Below, piece by piece: positions 26,633-37,191 of a DNA stretch of 64,000 nucleotides. The DNA lies in assembly GCF_033880585.1 (NCBI RefSeq), contig NZ_CP137624.1, forward strand, positions 2,949,501-3,013,500. The letters are read 5' to 3'. The notes beneath the pieces were generated by a model that was not told the DNA's origin, did no database searches, and saw nothing but the letters and a program-made list of their open reading frames with translations. Made by a program: the position numbers and the translations under genes. This DNA is from Lysinibacillus louembei. Its GTDB lineage: Bacteria > Bacillota > Bacilli > Bacillales_A > Planococcaceae. Every line of letters begins with the position of its first letter. Position 1 is the stretch's first letter.

Positions 26633-27340
26633 CTGAGTAGCGCAACACGTGCTGCGCTAAAATTTGCGTTTCCTCAAACGATTCCAATTTTAGCGGGCTT
26701 TTTATTTTTAGGCATCGCCTACGGAATTTTTATGAATTCCTTAGGCTTTCATGCGATTTACCCGATTTTAATGAGCCTCTTTATTTTTGCAGGCTCGATG
26801 GAATTTGTCGCAGCCAACCTGCTGCTTATTTCCTTTAATCCATTGAGCGCATTCTTTCTGACGCTCATGGTTAATGCAAGACATTTATTTTATGGTATCT
26901 CAATGCTTGATCAATATGGAAGAGCTGGTCACAAGAAATGGTATTTAATTTACGGTATGTGTGATGAATCCTTTGCCATCAATAGTACATTAAATATTCC
27001 GAATCATCTGGATAAAGGAAAAGTCATGCTATTTGTCACATTACTTAACCAAATTTATTGGGTGGCTGGGGCAACGATTGGTGGCGTTTTCGGCTCATTC
27101 ATCACCTTCAATACAGAGGGCTTGGAATTTGTTATGACAGCACTTTTTGTTGTGATTTTCCTTGAAAACTGGCTAACTACTAAGCAGCATCATAGCGCTC
27201 TAATCGGTCTTGCATTATCGGCACTTTCACTCGCCATTTTCGGCGGTGAACGCTTTATCATTCCTGCGATGCTAGCAATTTTAGGTGTTTTAACGCTTCT
27301 TCGTCCATCATTACAAAAGGAAAAGAGGACTGCCCTATGA
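26633..27340 (+). CDS. azlC: Branched-chain amino acid exporter subunit AzlC, CTG start
   Basis: The AzlC family N-terminus [25 protein letters not shown] is encoded upstream of the first ATG (26732). In this frame a TGA lies at 26624-26626, and the only start-like codons after it are ATA at 26627 and CTG at 26633. AAAGGAG ends 9 nt before the CTG. I therefore call a CTG start, giving 235 aa, the usual family length. It has the [10 protein letters not shown] and NARHLFYG motifs. With AzlD it exports branched-chain amino acids or analogues. Confidence 0.85.
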   Translation: MSSATRAALKFAFPQTIPILAGFLFLGIAYGIFMNSLGFHAIYPILMSLFIFAGSMEFVAANLLLISFNPLSAFFLTLMVNARHLFYGISMLDQYGRAGHKKWYLIYGMCDESFAINSTLNIPNHLDKGKVMLFVTLLNQIYWVAGATIGGVFGSFITFNTEGLEFVMTALFVVIFLENWLTTKQHHSALIGLALSALSLAIFGGERFIIPAMLAILGVLTLLRPSLQKEKRTAL

Positions 27341-27663
27341 CAATTGCACAGCAAATTATTACAGTCGGTGTGGTGGTGCTTGGTACGATGTTGACGCGTT
27401 TTTTACCGTTTTTCATTTTTCCAGCCAATAAGCCGACACCTGCTTATATTCAATATATCGGAAAAGTATTACCTGCTGCCGTTATTGGTATGCTTGTTAT
27501 TTATTGCTTTAAGGATGTGCGCTTTTTATCAGGACATCACGGATTACCTGAAATTTTAGGGGTACTCGTTGTCGTCTGCTTGCATCTTTGGAAACGTAAT
27601 ATGCTGCTATCCATTGCCGCAGGTACTTGTTTTTATATGGTGCTTGTGCAGCTTGTCTTTTAG
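27337..27663 (+). CDS. azlD: AzlD family transporter subunit
   Basis: A 108-aa protein with about four helices. It overlaps azlC by 4 bp (ATGA), the classical arrangement for this pair. Motif [21 protein letters not shown] and the [15 protein letters not shown] helix match AzlD. It serves as the small partner of AzlC. Confidence 0.9.
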   Translation: MTIAQQIITVGVVVLGTMLTRFLPFFIFPANKPTPAYIQYIGKVLPAAVIGMLVIYCFKDVRFLSGHHGLPEILGVLVVVCLHLWKRNMLLSIAAGTCFYMVLVQLVF

Positions 27664-27674
27664 GAGGACATGTC

Positions 27675-28168
27675 TTGAAAAAATGGCTTGTATTTGTTGT
27701 TGCCCTCACCTTACTAGTTGGCTGTCAGAAAAGACGGAGAACGTTCTCCCAGAAGAAATGCCTGCCGATTTTAATTTTAAAGTGCAATTTGGCATAAACA
27801 AACGAAATAGCATCAATACGTACGACAATACAGTAACAAAGGATTTAATTGTAGATGGCACAGCTTCTACTGCCCTGCAATTAACAGAAGATGACATGCG
27901 CGCTATTTATGAAGAAATGAAGGAGATTCATATCGGTACGCCAAAAAAGCTGATTCCTCAATCCACTTGTAAGCAAATACCTTATAGTGAGGACGAATGG
28001 CATATTACCATAGATGGACAAACATTTGATTATAGTGTTTCACAACAGTTTTGCGAGCTGACAAAGGATGGCAAGAAGCTTTTAGCTTTGCGTGAACAAA
28101 TATGGAGCATCGTGCGTGAAAAACCAGCCTATCAGGAATTACCAGAGGCTCGCGGCGGGTATCAATAA
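27675..28168 (+). pseudogene. Lipoprotein gene frameshifted right after the lipobox
   Basis: TAGGAGGA precedes a TTG at 27675, which encodes MKKWLVFVVALTLLVGC, a clean lipoprotein signal. After the Cys codon (27721-27725) this frame gives a short nonsense tail. In the next frame a full mature domain follows (SEKTENVLPEEMPADFNFKV ... LPEARGGYQ, stop at 28168). Adding one T after the TGT Cys codon restores GCSEKTENVLPEE. The broken gene sits directly behind azlD. It is either a pseudogene or a sequencing indel. Confidence 0.8.
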
Positions 28169-28210
28169 CGGCTTGTTGCCCTAAAATACTCGTAGCCAAA
28201 TTTATCAAGC

Positions 28211-28428
28211 GATATGAAAGGAATATGTTTATGCAAAAGGTATTCGCTCGCGTAGTAATCAAAAAGAGGAAGAAAAAGATCTATTAAGTACTGCGGCAAC
28301 AGAAGTGATTGCAGATTTTCCTGACATTCCTGTATGTGAGGAGCAATTTATTCATCATCCATCACCTATCAACTTTACAAATGATATGTACTATGATTGG
28401 CCGTATGCGAGAACCGATATTGTCTAAA
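28211..28428 (+). pseudogene. Possible gene remnant without start codon
   Basis: A reading frame encodes KEYVYAKGIRSRSNQKEEE and continues to FTNDMYYDWPYARTDIV, stop at 28428. It has coding-like composition and is followed by a terminator, but lacks an ATG, GTG or TTG after an in-frame TGA. It may be the 3' end of a broken gene. I do not recognise it. Confidence 0.35.
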
Positions 28429-28432
28429 TGAA

Positions 28433-28477
28433 CAATAGCCTTCAAAATAGTTATTCTACTATTTTGAAAGCTATTTT
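28433..28477. terminator. Hairpin terminator between convergent genes
   Basis: AATAGCCTTCAAAATAG and CTATTTTGAAAGCTATT form a long stem. Confidence 0.75.
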
Positions 28478-28496
28478 ATTAGTTTACATAATAATA

Positions 28497-30272
28497 TTAT
28501 ACGTTAGCTGTTTCGAATGTCACAATCGCTTCAATGAACTGTGCTCCATATTTTTCAAGCTTACTTTCTCCTACACCGCTAATCGCTAAAAATTCTGCGG
28601 CATTTTGCGGGCGCTTAGCACACATATCATGCAATGTTTTATCAGAGAAAACAACGAATGGTGGCACGCCCTCTTGTTTAGCAATCGCCATACGGACAGC
28701 TCGCAGCTCCTCGAATAACGGATCTTTATCGTGCACGACTTGCTGTACAACAGCTTGTCTACGATAAACACGTACATTGCCTAACAGTACCTCTTTTCCG
28801 CGCTCTGCCACAAAGATTGTTGGAAACTGCCCATTGCTTACCGCAATTAGCTGCTCTGCGATTAAAAACTCAATAAAGTTAGCAATATCCTTTGCTGACA
28901 TCGCCTTTAAAATGCCGTATGTTGGCAATTTATCAAAACGAAACTCTGTGACCTTTTTATTGCGTGAGCCTGCCAGCACTTGAGCGGTAATCGTTTTACC
29001 GAATTTTTGCCCCATACGCACGATACAAGACAGCACCTTTTGTGCATCCTCTGTGACATCCTCTTTCGGTCTTGCATCTGCACAATTGCTGCATTGTCCA
29101 CATCCCTCCGCATTTTCCTCGCCAAAATAGCTAATGATATATTGCTGTAAGCAGTTCTCTGTATGACAGTAATCAACCATTTGCTGCAGCTTCGTCAGCT
29201 CTAAAGGTATGCGTGTGCGATCCTGCGCCTGATCAATTAAAAAACGCTGTGTTTGCTCATCGCTAGAGGCATACAGCAAAATACATTCACTTGGCAAGCC
29301 GTCTCGTCCTGCCCTACCTGCCTCCTGATAATAACTCTCCATATTGCGTGGCATTTGATAGTGCAGCACGAAGCGCACGTTCGTTTTATTAATGCCCATG
29401 CCAAATGCATTCGTTGCAACCATTACTTGTGCTTCATCCTGTAAAAAACGATTTTGCTCATCTGCGCGCGACACTTCATCCATGCCGCCATGGTATTTGG
29501 CAACACGCACGCCCATTTTGCTAATTTGTTCATATAAAGAATCAACCGCTTTACGCGTTGCTGCATAAATAATGCCTGCTTCAGATTGACTATTTTTCAA
29601 GAATTGCTTTACATAGGCATCCTTGCTAATACCCGACTGTACTGAAAAGCGCAAATTGCTACGTGCAAAGCCTGTAATAAAGGTATGCCCCTCTTGAATA
29701 GCGAGTATCGAGCGAATATCATCACAAACGGTGGGCGTTGCTGTTGCCGTTAATGCTACAACGGTTGGACGCTCCGCCCAGAGCTGTAGCACATTTTGGA
29801 TATTGCGATAGCTTGGTCGAAAATCATGCCCCCATTGCGAAATACAGTGTGCCTCATCAATGGCAATCAATGGCACTTTAATTGTCGCAAGTGTTTGACA
29901 AAAATAATCATTATCTAAGCGCTCTGGTGCAATATATAGCATTTTAATGCGACCGTTGCGCACATCGCGCAGCACGTCCTGCACTTCCTCCATCGATTGT
30001 GAGCTATTTAAAAAGGCTGCTGGCACACCGCTTGCAACAAGCATATCTACTTGATCTTTCATCAGTGAAATGAGCGGCGATATAACAAGTGTCGTTCCCT
30101 CTAAAGAGAGAGCCGGAATTTGATAGCATAGTGATTTTCCACCACCTGTTGGCATAACAACTAATGTATCAATACCATCCAGCACTTGAGCGATGGCTTG
30201 CTCCTGCCCTTCTCGAAATGATTCATAGCCAAAATACGCTTGTAAATGCTTTTTGGCTGCTTGCATCTTCAA
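28497..30272 (-). CDS. recQ: ATP-dependent DNA helicase RecQ
   Basis: A protein of about 591 aa. Helicase core: MPTGGGKSLCYQIPAL (motif I), AIDEAHCISQWGHDFRPSY (motif II and aromatic loop), ATATPTV (III), QEAGRAGRDG (VI). A zinc-binding part (CLQQYIISYF ... CGQCSNC), a winged helix and a C-terminal HRDC domain (GVGESKLEKYGAQFIEAI) complete it. It unwinds recombination and repair intermediates. The start is uncertain: TTG at 30272 is 11 nt after AAGGGGG, while the TTG at 30281 is only 2 nt away. Confidence 0.95.
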   Translation of the reverse strand: MKMQAAKKHLQAYFGYESFREGQEQAIAQVLDGIDTLVVMPTGGGKSLCYQIPALSLEGTTLVISPLISLMKDQVDMLVASGVPAAFLNSSQSMEEVQDVLRDVRNGRIKMLYIAPERLDNDYFCQTLATIKVPLIAIDEAHCISQWGHDFRPSYRNIQNVLQLWAERPTVVALTATATPTVCDDIRSILAIQEGHTFITGFARSNLRFSVQSGISKDAYVKQFLKNSQSEAGIIYAATRKAVDSLYEQISKMGVRVAKYHGGMDEVSRADEQNRFLQDEAQVMVATNAFGMGINKTNVRFVLHYQMPRNMESYYQEAGRAGRDGLPSECILLYASSDEQTQRFLIDQAQDRTRIPLELTKLQQMVDYCHTENCLQQYIISYFGEENAEGCGQCSNCADARPKEDVTEDAQKVLSCIVRMGQKFGKTITAQVLAGSRNKKVTEFRFDKLPTYGILKAMSAKDIANFIEFLIAEQLIAVSNGQFPTIFVAERGKEVLLGNVRVYRRQAVVQQVVHDKDPLFEELRAVRMAIAKQEGVPPFVVFSDKTLHDMCAKRPQNAAEFLAISGVGESKLEKYGAQFIEAIVTFETANV

Positions 30273-30295
30273 AACGTTCAATTCCCCCTTTTAGT

Positions 30296-31150
30296 TTACA
30301 TAATAATATTATGAGCGAAATTACTCGCTAATTGTAATTTTTCCTCATCAATGCCTGTTGCAATATCCATTTTATGCATCAGCTCAACTAGCTTATTTGT
30401 TGAAATATTACCTGTTGCCCCAGGTGAAAATGGACAGCCCCCTAGCCCGCCAACCGAGCTGTCGAAGGCAGTAATGCCCGCTTGTAGTGCAGCAATCGTA
30501 TTGGCATAAGCAAAGCCATTCGTATCATGGAAATGCGCAATAAATTTCATGCTAGGAAAATCCTCACGCAATTTTGCAAAGCGCTCATAAACCATTCTCG
30601 GCGTCGCCTGTCCATTCGTATCTCCAATCGAAATTTCATCCACTCCATGCTCTGCAAAATGGCGAACGACACGTGTGACCTGCTCATAGGAAATAGCTCC
30701 TTCATATGGGCAGCTAAAGCACATCGACACATAGCCACGCACAAATAAATTGTGCTGCTTTGCTACTTGGAACATGTCTGCACATTCCTGCAAAGAATCC
30801 TCAATCGAGCGACGAATATTACGTTCATTGAATGTTTCACTTGCGCCAACAAACACTGCGATTTGCTGCACCCCAGCAGCTAATGCGAGCTGCAATGCTT
30901 TCATATTCGGTGTCAATACAAGAAAATCAATGCCTAAGCTCTTCGAGAATGCCACAATTTCCTGCGCATCCGCCATTTGTGGGACAGCTTTTGGATGCAC
31001 AAATGAAGCTGTTTCAATGCGCTTCACACCCGTATTCACCAACTGCTCAATCAATTGCTTTTTTTGTGCTGTTGGCACAAATTTAGCTTCATTTTGCAAA
31101 CCATCTCTTGGTCCAACCTCTGTAATCTCAATCATCTTTGGAAAATACAT
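30296..31150 (-). CDS. mvaB: Hydroxymethylglutaryl-CoA lyase (MvaB/YngG type)
   Basis: A 284-aa TIM-barrel enzyme: EVGPRDGLQNE at residues 9-19 binds metal and substrate, and the GGLGGCPFSPGATGN loop carries the catalytic Cys. It splits HMG-CoA into acetyl-CoA and acetoacetate in leucine breakdown. RBS GGGGTGGGAG precedes the ATG. It lies 23 bp behind recQ's upstream end on the same strand, but no other leucine-degradation gene is next to it. Confidence 0.92.
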   Translation of the reverse strand: MYFPKMIEITEVGPRDGLQNEAKFVPTAQKKQLIEQLVNTGVKRIETASFVHPKAVPQMADAQEIVAFSKSLGIDFLVLTPNMKALQLALAAGVQQIAVFVGASETFNERNIRRSIEDSLQECADMFQVAKQHNLFVRGYVSMCFSCPYEGAISYEQVTRVVRHFAEHGVDEISIGDTNGQATPRMVYERFAKLREDFPSMKFIAHFHDTNGFAYANTIAALQAGITAFDSSVGGLGGCPFSPGATGNISTNKLVELMHKMDIATGIDEEKLQLASNFAHNIIM

Positions 31151-31219
31151 CTATCTCCCACCCCTTATTCACATATACTATTACCTTACCTGAAAAACTG
31201 TAAAGACGTCAAAGTAAAT

Positions 31220-32386
31220 TCATGCATTTTTCCCTGCACGTTGAATCGCTAAAACAGCACAAAATAATGCGCAAATTAATACAACAAAAATGACTTTCGT
31301 ATAAAAATGACTTTGTAGCATGTCATAAACAAAGCCAATCAATAATGGCATAATCGCACTCATCATAAAGCCGCCTGACATGACCATGGAGCTCCAAGCG
31401 TTCGCTTCCTGGTTATTGCGTGCTTCATTTAACGGTAATGTTAAGGCAAGTGGGAATAAGCCACCTAATGTCACCCCTAATAGCATGGCCCCCACCCAAA
31501 TAGCGACAGTCGCATTCATAAATAAGCAGGCAGCGCCTACTCCGCCGACTGTTAACAGCACAAATAACCACATCATTGGATTCGGATACTTTGCCAACAC
31601 GCTTGGCAATAATGCGTTGGTTGTCAGCTGTACAAGTGACATTACCGTTAACACCGTTCCTGCTGTTACGATAGAAAATCCTTGTGCCATCGCTACAGGC
31701 GCTAACCAAGTCGTTAATGAAAAGAACAGCGATGCTTGTAGACCAAAGAATAGCAAGAGCAGCCATGCCTTTTTTGTTTTCCATGGATTGCGCACTTCAG
31801 TAGAGAGTGGCGCAAATAATGTCACCCCTTCCTCACGCTTCAATGCGACAAGCCAAATAATAATCGCTGCTATGGCAAGTGCACTCCACACACCTAAGGC
31901 GATTGTCCATTGACCAAAATACTCATAAAAAATAGCTGTAAAGCCCGCACTTAAAGCCGCACCTGTGCCCATCGCTAAAGAATAAATGCTGACAACGGTT
32001 CCGAGGTTATGTGGAAAATACATTTTAATAAAGGTATTCAGCATGGGGCTAATAATGGCAATCGCAAAGCCTACTAGCAAGCTCGTTATAAGCAGCATGC
32101 TATAATTTGTGACAAACGTCCGAGCAAATGTAGCAACACCAATCAGGGCGATCAGTAGCACAATGGAGGATCGATAGTCAAAGCGGCGCTGCATTGGCAC
32201 AGCAAGCGGCGCAAACAGTCCCATACAAAAAACAGGAATCGCTGTTAACAAGCTGACCTGTGTTCCTGAAATATGTAAATCTGCACGAATCGTATTTAAT
32301 ACAGGACCAATCGATGTAATCGCTGGTCGTAAATTAAGCGATACAATAAAAATGGCAATGATGAGCAATAGCTTTTTATGTTTCAT
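31220..32386 (-). CDS. CynX/NimT family MFS transporter
   Basis: A 388-aa, 12-helix protein starting MKHKKLLLIIAIFIVSLNLRPAITSIGPVLNTIR. The N-terminal SLNLRPAITSIGP motif is typical of the CynX/YycB branch, which carries cyanate or nitroimidazole-like compounds. Substrate unknown. A separate gene on the minus strand, divergent from the ABC-F gene. Confidence 0.85.
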   Translation of the reverse strand: MKHKKLLLIIAIFIVSLNLRPAITSIGPVLNTIRADLHISGTQVSLLTAIPVFCMGLFAPLAVPMQRRFDYRSSIVLLIALIGVATFARTFVTNYSMLLITSLLVGFAIAIISPMLNTFIKMYFPHNLGTVVSIYSLAMGTGAALSAGFTAIFYEYFGQWTIALGVWSALAIAAIIIWLVALKREEGVTLFAPLSTEVRNPWKTKKAWLLLLFFGLQASLFFSLTTWLAPVAMAQGFSIVTAGTVLTVMSLVQLTTNALLPSVLAKYPNPMMWLFVLLTVGGVGAACLFMNATVAIWVGAMLLGVTLGGLFPLALTLPLNEARNNQEANAWSSMVMSGGFMMSAIMPLLIGFVYDMLQSHFYTKVIFVVLICALFCAVLAIQRAGKNA

Positions 32387-32518
32387 TCAAAATTCCTCAT
32401 TTCTTTGGTAACTTCCTTTAGTAAGTTAAGCACAAATTTTTCACAATTTCTATATCGTATTTCTTCATTTCCTTTATGGAGAAGTTACGCTATAATAGAA
32501 AGTATTGTGTACAAATAA

Positions 32519-34165
<1,647 letters not shown>

Positions 34166-34174
34166 TCCACCTAA

Positions 34175-34212
34175 AAAAAGAGGCTTCTCTGACAATGAGA
34201 AGCCTCTTTTTC
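34175..34212 (+). terminator. Terminator after ykpA
   Basis: AAAAAGAGGCTTCTC pairs with GAGAAGCCTCTTTTT. Confidence 0.9.
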
Positions 34213-34243
34213 CTGAAGATAATCAAACCAAACCTGTCTATAC

Positions 34244-34882
34244 TTACTGTGCTTCGCCAACAACTGTAAAACGCTCATTGATATGCTGAGGATTTTCAAT
34301 TTCATCCATTACCGCAATCGCATAGTCTGAATAGCTAATGTAGCTCTCGCCTTTCGAATTAACCAAAAGGTGGTCTTTTCCAGATTGGTATGCACCAGTT
34401 CGTTTTCCCTCTGCATCAAACATGGCAGATGGGCTAATAAATGTCCATGTAATAGTAGCCGTTTCCTGCAACTCTTGTAAATTGCGTCCTTGCCCTTTCG
34501 CAGTCGGGGTAAATATATCTGGAAAGTCAGGTGTTTCCATGACCATAAGCGTTTTGTTTTCATCTACGTAAAGGCTTCCTGCCCCACCTACAATAATCGC
34601 TCTTGTATCAGTTCCTTTTAGTGCCTCAATTAGAGCATGCCCTGCATCAACATGCGCCTGCTCCTCACCAAGGGGCGCACCGAATGCATTCACAACTACT
34701 TCAAATTCTTTCACATCATCAGATGTCAAATCAAAAATAGTTTTTTCCATTACCACAACATTTTTATCATCAATTTTTGAAGCATCTCTTACAATAGCCG
34801 TTACTTCATGTCCACGACTAACAGCCTCTTTCAAAATAAGACGTCCAGCTTTACCGCTTGCGCCAATGATTGCAATTTTCAT
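34244..34882 (-). CDS. ywnB: NAD(P)-binding oxidoreductase, YwnB-like
   Basis: A 212-aa atypical short-chain dehydrogenase/NmrA-like protein. Dinucleotide motif GASGKAGR at residues 7-14, then NAFGAP and VGGAGSLYVD. It resembles Bacillus YwnB, which is likewise divergent from the Rrf2 regulator gene ywnA. Its reaction is not known. Three related palindromic sites lie upstream. Confidence 0.85.
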   Translation of the reverse strand: MKIAIIGASGKAGRLILKEAVSRGHEVTAIVRDASKIDDKNVVVMEKTIFDLTSDDVKEFEVVVNAFGAPLGEEQAHVDAGHALIEALKGTDTRAIIVGGAGSLYVDENKTLMVMETPDFPDIFTPTAKGQGRNLQELQETATITWTFISPSAMFDAEGKRTGAYQSGKDHLLVNSKGESYISYSDYAIAVMDEIENPQHINERFTVVGEAQ

Positions 34883-34911
34883 GTTAAGATCCTCCTCAGA
34901 ATAAAATAAGT

Positions 34912-34949
34912 TGTAACTACATCAGTTACCTGTAATCATATTAATTACA
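34912..34949 (-). promoter_or_regulatory. Two adjacent Rrf2-type operator sites
   Basis: TGTAAC-N7-GTTACC (34912-34930) and TGTAAT-N7-ATTACA (34931-34949) lie end to end, each 19 bp long, upstream of ywnB. A third matching site lies at 35002-35020. Confidence 0.7.
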
Positions 34950-35001
34950 TTTCAGGCATATGTCAATACTTTTTTCATTGCAACTACAATTGAATTATAC
35001 T

Positions 35002-35020
35002 TGTAATAAAATGAATTACA
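35002..35020 (+). promoter_or_regulatory. Third operator site, near ywnA
   Basis: TGTAAT-N7-ATTACA repeats exactly the arms and spacing of 34931-34949, about 42 bp before the ywnA start codon. Confidence 0.7.
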
Positions 35021-35062
35021 GGTGTATTATTATGTTACATGTATACATGAAAGGTGATCAAA

Positions 35063-35494
35063 ATGTCAATTAGTAGTCGATTTTCTGTAGGTATTCATAT
35101 ATTAGCTCTTATTGAAATAAATAAAAGTGGGATAAGTACGTCAGAGTTTTTAGCTGGAAGTGTCAATACAAACCCTGCTGTCATCAGAAAAATTATGGGG
35201 ATGCTTAAAACTGCGGGCTTAGTAAATGTTCGACCTGGTGTTGCAGGAGCTGAGCTCGCAAAAGAATTATCTGAAATTACATTGTTTGATGTTTATAAGG
35301 CTGTAAATGTTGTACAGGAGAAAGAATTATTTACTGTACATGATAGTCCAAATCCTGAATGCCTCGTCGGTAGGAACATCCAAAATACTATTGAACCATT
35401 ATTCGCATCAGCTCAATTGGCGATGGAAAAGGTTTTAAAAAGTCTTACTTTAGAGGATGTTGTAAAGGATATTGCCACGAAAGAAAATATCTAA
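35063..35494 (+). CDS. ywnA: Rrf2 family transcriptional regulator, YwnA-like
   Basis: A 143-aa winged-helix protein: SSRFSVGIHILALIEINKSGISTSEFLAGSVNTNPAVIRKIMGMLKTAGLV. It has a single Cys (CLVGRN) and not the three-Cys cluster of IscR/NsrR, so an iron-sulfur cofactor is unlikely. It is divergent from ywnB and surrounded by three identical-pattern sites. The ATG at 35063 follows AAAGGTGATC. Confidence 0.9.
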   Translation: MSISSRFSVGIHILALIEINKSGISTSEFLAGSVNTNPAVIRKIMGMLKTAGLVNVRPGVAGAELAKELSEITLFDVYKAVNVVQEKELFTVHDSPNPECLVGRNIQNTIEPLFASAQLAMEKVLKSLTLEDVVKDIATKENI

Positions 35495-35513
35495 TCTGTT
35501 ACAAGAGAAACTT

Positions 35514-35550
35514 CATGCCAGTTGCCCTAAAACCTGTGGCAACTGGCATG
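35514..35550 (+). terminator. Terminator-like hairpin after ywnA
   Basis: CATGCCAGTTGCC pairs perfectly with GGCAACTGGCATG. The following T-run is weak (CTCTCTTT). Confidence 0.6.
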
Positions 35551-35578
35551 CTCTCTTTAATACGCTCTGCTCACAAAT

Positions 35579-35607
35579 AAAAAAACCACTCAATTAAGAG
35601 TGGTTTT
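35579..35607 (-). terminator. Terminator of first cold-shock gene
   Basis: On the minus strand AAAACCACTC pairs with GAGTGGTTTT and is followed by TTT. Confidence 0.85.
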
Positions 35608-35616
35608 CTTCGTAAA

Positions 35617-35817
35617 TTATAGTTTTACGATGTTAGCAGCTTGAGGTCCGCGTTGGCCTTCTTCTACTGTGAATTCAACTTTTTGGCCTTCTTCAAGTGA
35701 TTTGAAACCTTCACCTTGGATAGCTGAGAAGTGAGCGAATACGTCTTGACCGCCTTCTACTTCGATGAATCCGAAACCTTTTTCTGCGTTAAACCATTTT
35801 ACTGTACCTTGTGTCAT
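35617..35817 (-). CDS. Cold-shock protein, first paralogue
   Basis: A 66-aa CspA-fold protein: [19 protein letters not shown] (RNP1), DVFAHFSAI (RNP2), then [11 protein letters not shown]. It binds single-stranded RNA/DNA and acts as an RNA chaperone. The ATG at 35817 follows GGAGG. The mRNA has a leader of about 140 nt with a terminator-like hairpin that is repeated at the second csp gene. Confidence 0.95.
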   Translation of the reverse strand: MTQGTVKWFNAEKGFGFIEVEGGQDVFAHFSAIQGEGFKSLEEGQKVEFTVEEGQRGPQAANIVKL

Positions 35818-35866
35818 TTGAATGACCTCCATTAATTGTATTAAATAAAATCTTATTACTCGAATC

Positions 35867-35932
35867 GAAAAAAAATCACATATTACAAAAAGTATCTATC
35901 AAAACACGATTACTCTTTGTAATATGTGATTT
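35867..35932 (-). ncRNA. Leader hairpin with U-run, cold-shock gene 1
   Basis: On the minus strand the transcript between promoter and gene forms a 22-bp stem (arms 35911-35932 and 35873-35894, one G-U pair) around a 16-nt loop, followed by a run of seven or eight U. It looks like an intrinsic terminator in the leader. Arms recur upstream of the second csp gene. Confidence 0.65.
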
Positions 35933-35966
35933 CATGTCTTCTTTTACAGTTGATTTTATTAACTTA

Positions 35967-35995
35967 ATCTTAAAACAATATCCACCATTTGTCAA
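35967..35995 (-). promoter_or_regulatory. Promoter of cold-shock gene 1
   Basis: TTGACA and TAAGAT on the minus strand are separated by 17 bp. Confidence 0.75.
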
Positions 35996-36084
35996 GCACA
36001 AAACGAATATAATTTATTATTAGCAGGTTTATGCTCAAAGAAAAAGTGGTAAAGTGTTAAAAACCCCAAAAGGAAGTGGTAAAA

Positions 36085-36687
36085 ATGCGTTACTTCTTTT
36101 TGTTTTGCACCATGCTATTTTTAGCGAGCTGTAGCAATGAAACACAGCCAATTGAAAGCCCACCTACCGAAGTGCAGGCAAATGAATTGCAGCTCTTTTT
36201 TAAAGAAGATGGCTCTACCGCCTTTTTTGAAGGTGAAGGTAATGAATTTGCTAGCTATACGGAGCAAACATTTTGGCTTAGCTCTGATTACGTCCATGTC
36301 CGCATTGATAATGGCGGTGCTACTATTAATAAAGTGTATCGAATTACAGATACAGCAATCGAATTAATATTTCAGGAGGTGGAGGATGTCGCTCAGTTCG
36401 ATGAGGCCGCACTCGACACATACCAAGTAATTTCAACGCTCCTAAAAGCCCCAATTGATATTGGACAGTCTGAGGATAATTGGACAATTACCGACATCTC
36501 TGCACCAATAGACACACCTTATCGCACCTTTGACGATGCGATTGTCGTTGTGAAAGAAGTTGAAAATATAACTGAAACAAACTATTATGTGCGCGGCTAT
36601 GGATTAGTGAAAAGTGTTACGGAAATGGTGGATGGTGATGAGGCATTTGTTGTTTCTTCTACGTTGAAAGAGCTTGAGGTTGAATAA
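36085..36687 (+). CDS. Lipoprotein, unknown function
   Basis: A 200-aa protein with a lipoprotein signal (MRYFFLFCTMLFLASC; lipidated Cys at residue 16). The mature domain is acidic and rich in beta-prone segments. No family recognised. The ATG at 36085 follows AAAAGGAAGTGG. It is divergent from the csp gene. Confidence 0.75.
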   Translation: MRYFFLFCTMLFLASCSNETQPIESPPTEVQANELQLFFKEDGSTAFFEGEGNEFASYTEQTFWLSSDYVHVRIDNGGATINKVYRITDTAIELIFQEVEDVAQFDEAALDTYQVISTLLKAPIDIGQSEDNWTITDISAPIDTPYRTFDDAIVVVKEVENITETNYYVRGYGLVKSVTEMVDGDEAFVVSSTLKELEVE

Positions 36688-36697
36688 TAAATTGTTT

Positions 36698-36730
36698 AAG
36701 AGAGCTGACGAGCAGAAGGTCAGCTCTTTC
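36698..36730 (+). terminator. Terminator after lipoprotein gene
   Basis: AAGAGAGCTGAC pairs with GTCAGCTCTTTC. Confidence 0.75.
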
Positions 36731-36948
36731 TCATTGCTATTTACATATTTGCTGTTTTTTCCTGTATGATATTTTGAAAATGCTGGATGAATCATAATTA
36801 TCCTACAATCATTAACACTAATTGAATCCAAAGTAGCGAGGTTATCCAGCTATATTACCTCACAGTATTTTCAATATACACTATAAGAAATTGTTGTTTT
36901 TACAGATAACTGTATAATAAGCATGACTATATAAAAAGGAGCATCTAT

Positions 36949-37164
36949 TTGAAAAATACAAAGCTCAGAATCATTTGGATGATTCCAAATATATTTTGTT
37001 ACCTCATGTTGCTAGGCTTTGCAACCTTTGTCTTTATAAAAGCAGAAGGATTAATGGCCATTGATAGGCTTACAATATGGGTCATTGCATTATTCGCGTT
37101 ATTATTTGTTTCGTTATTTGGCAGTTATCGAATTTGGACTTGGATCAAGGAAGGAAAAATGTAA
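36949..37164 (+). CDS. Small membrane protein, 71 aa
   Basis: A TTG start follows AAAAAGGAG at 8 nt. Two membrane helices are seen at about residues 8-30 and 41-60, with a basic tail (WIKEGKM). It is 27 bp ahead of the TmrB-like gene and probably in the same transcript. Function unknown. Confidence 0.65.
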   Translation: MKNTKLRIIWMIPNIFCYLMLLGFATFVFIKAEGLMAIDRLTIWVIALFALLFVSLFGSYRIWTWIKEGKM

Positions 37165-37191
37165 TCTATTTATTTTAAAGGAGCTTAAACA

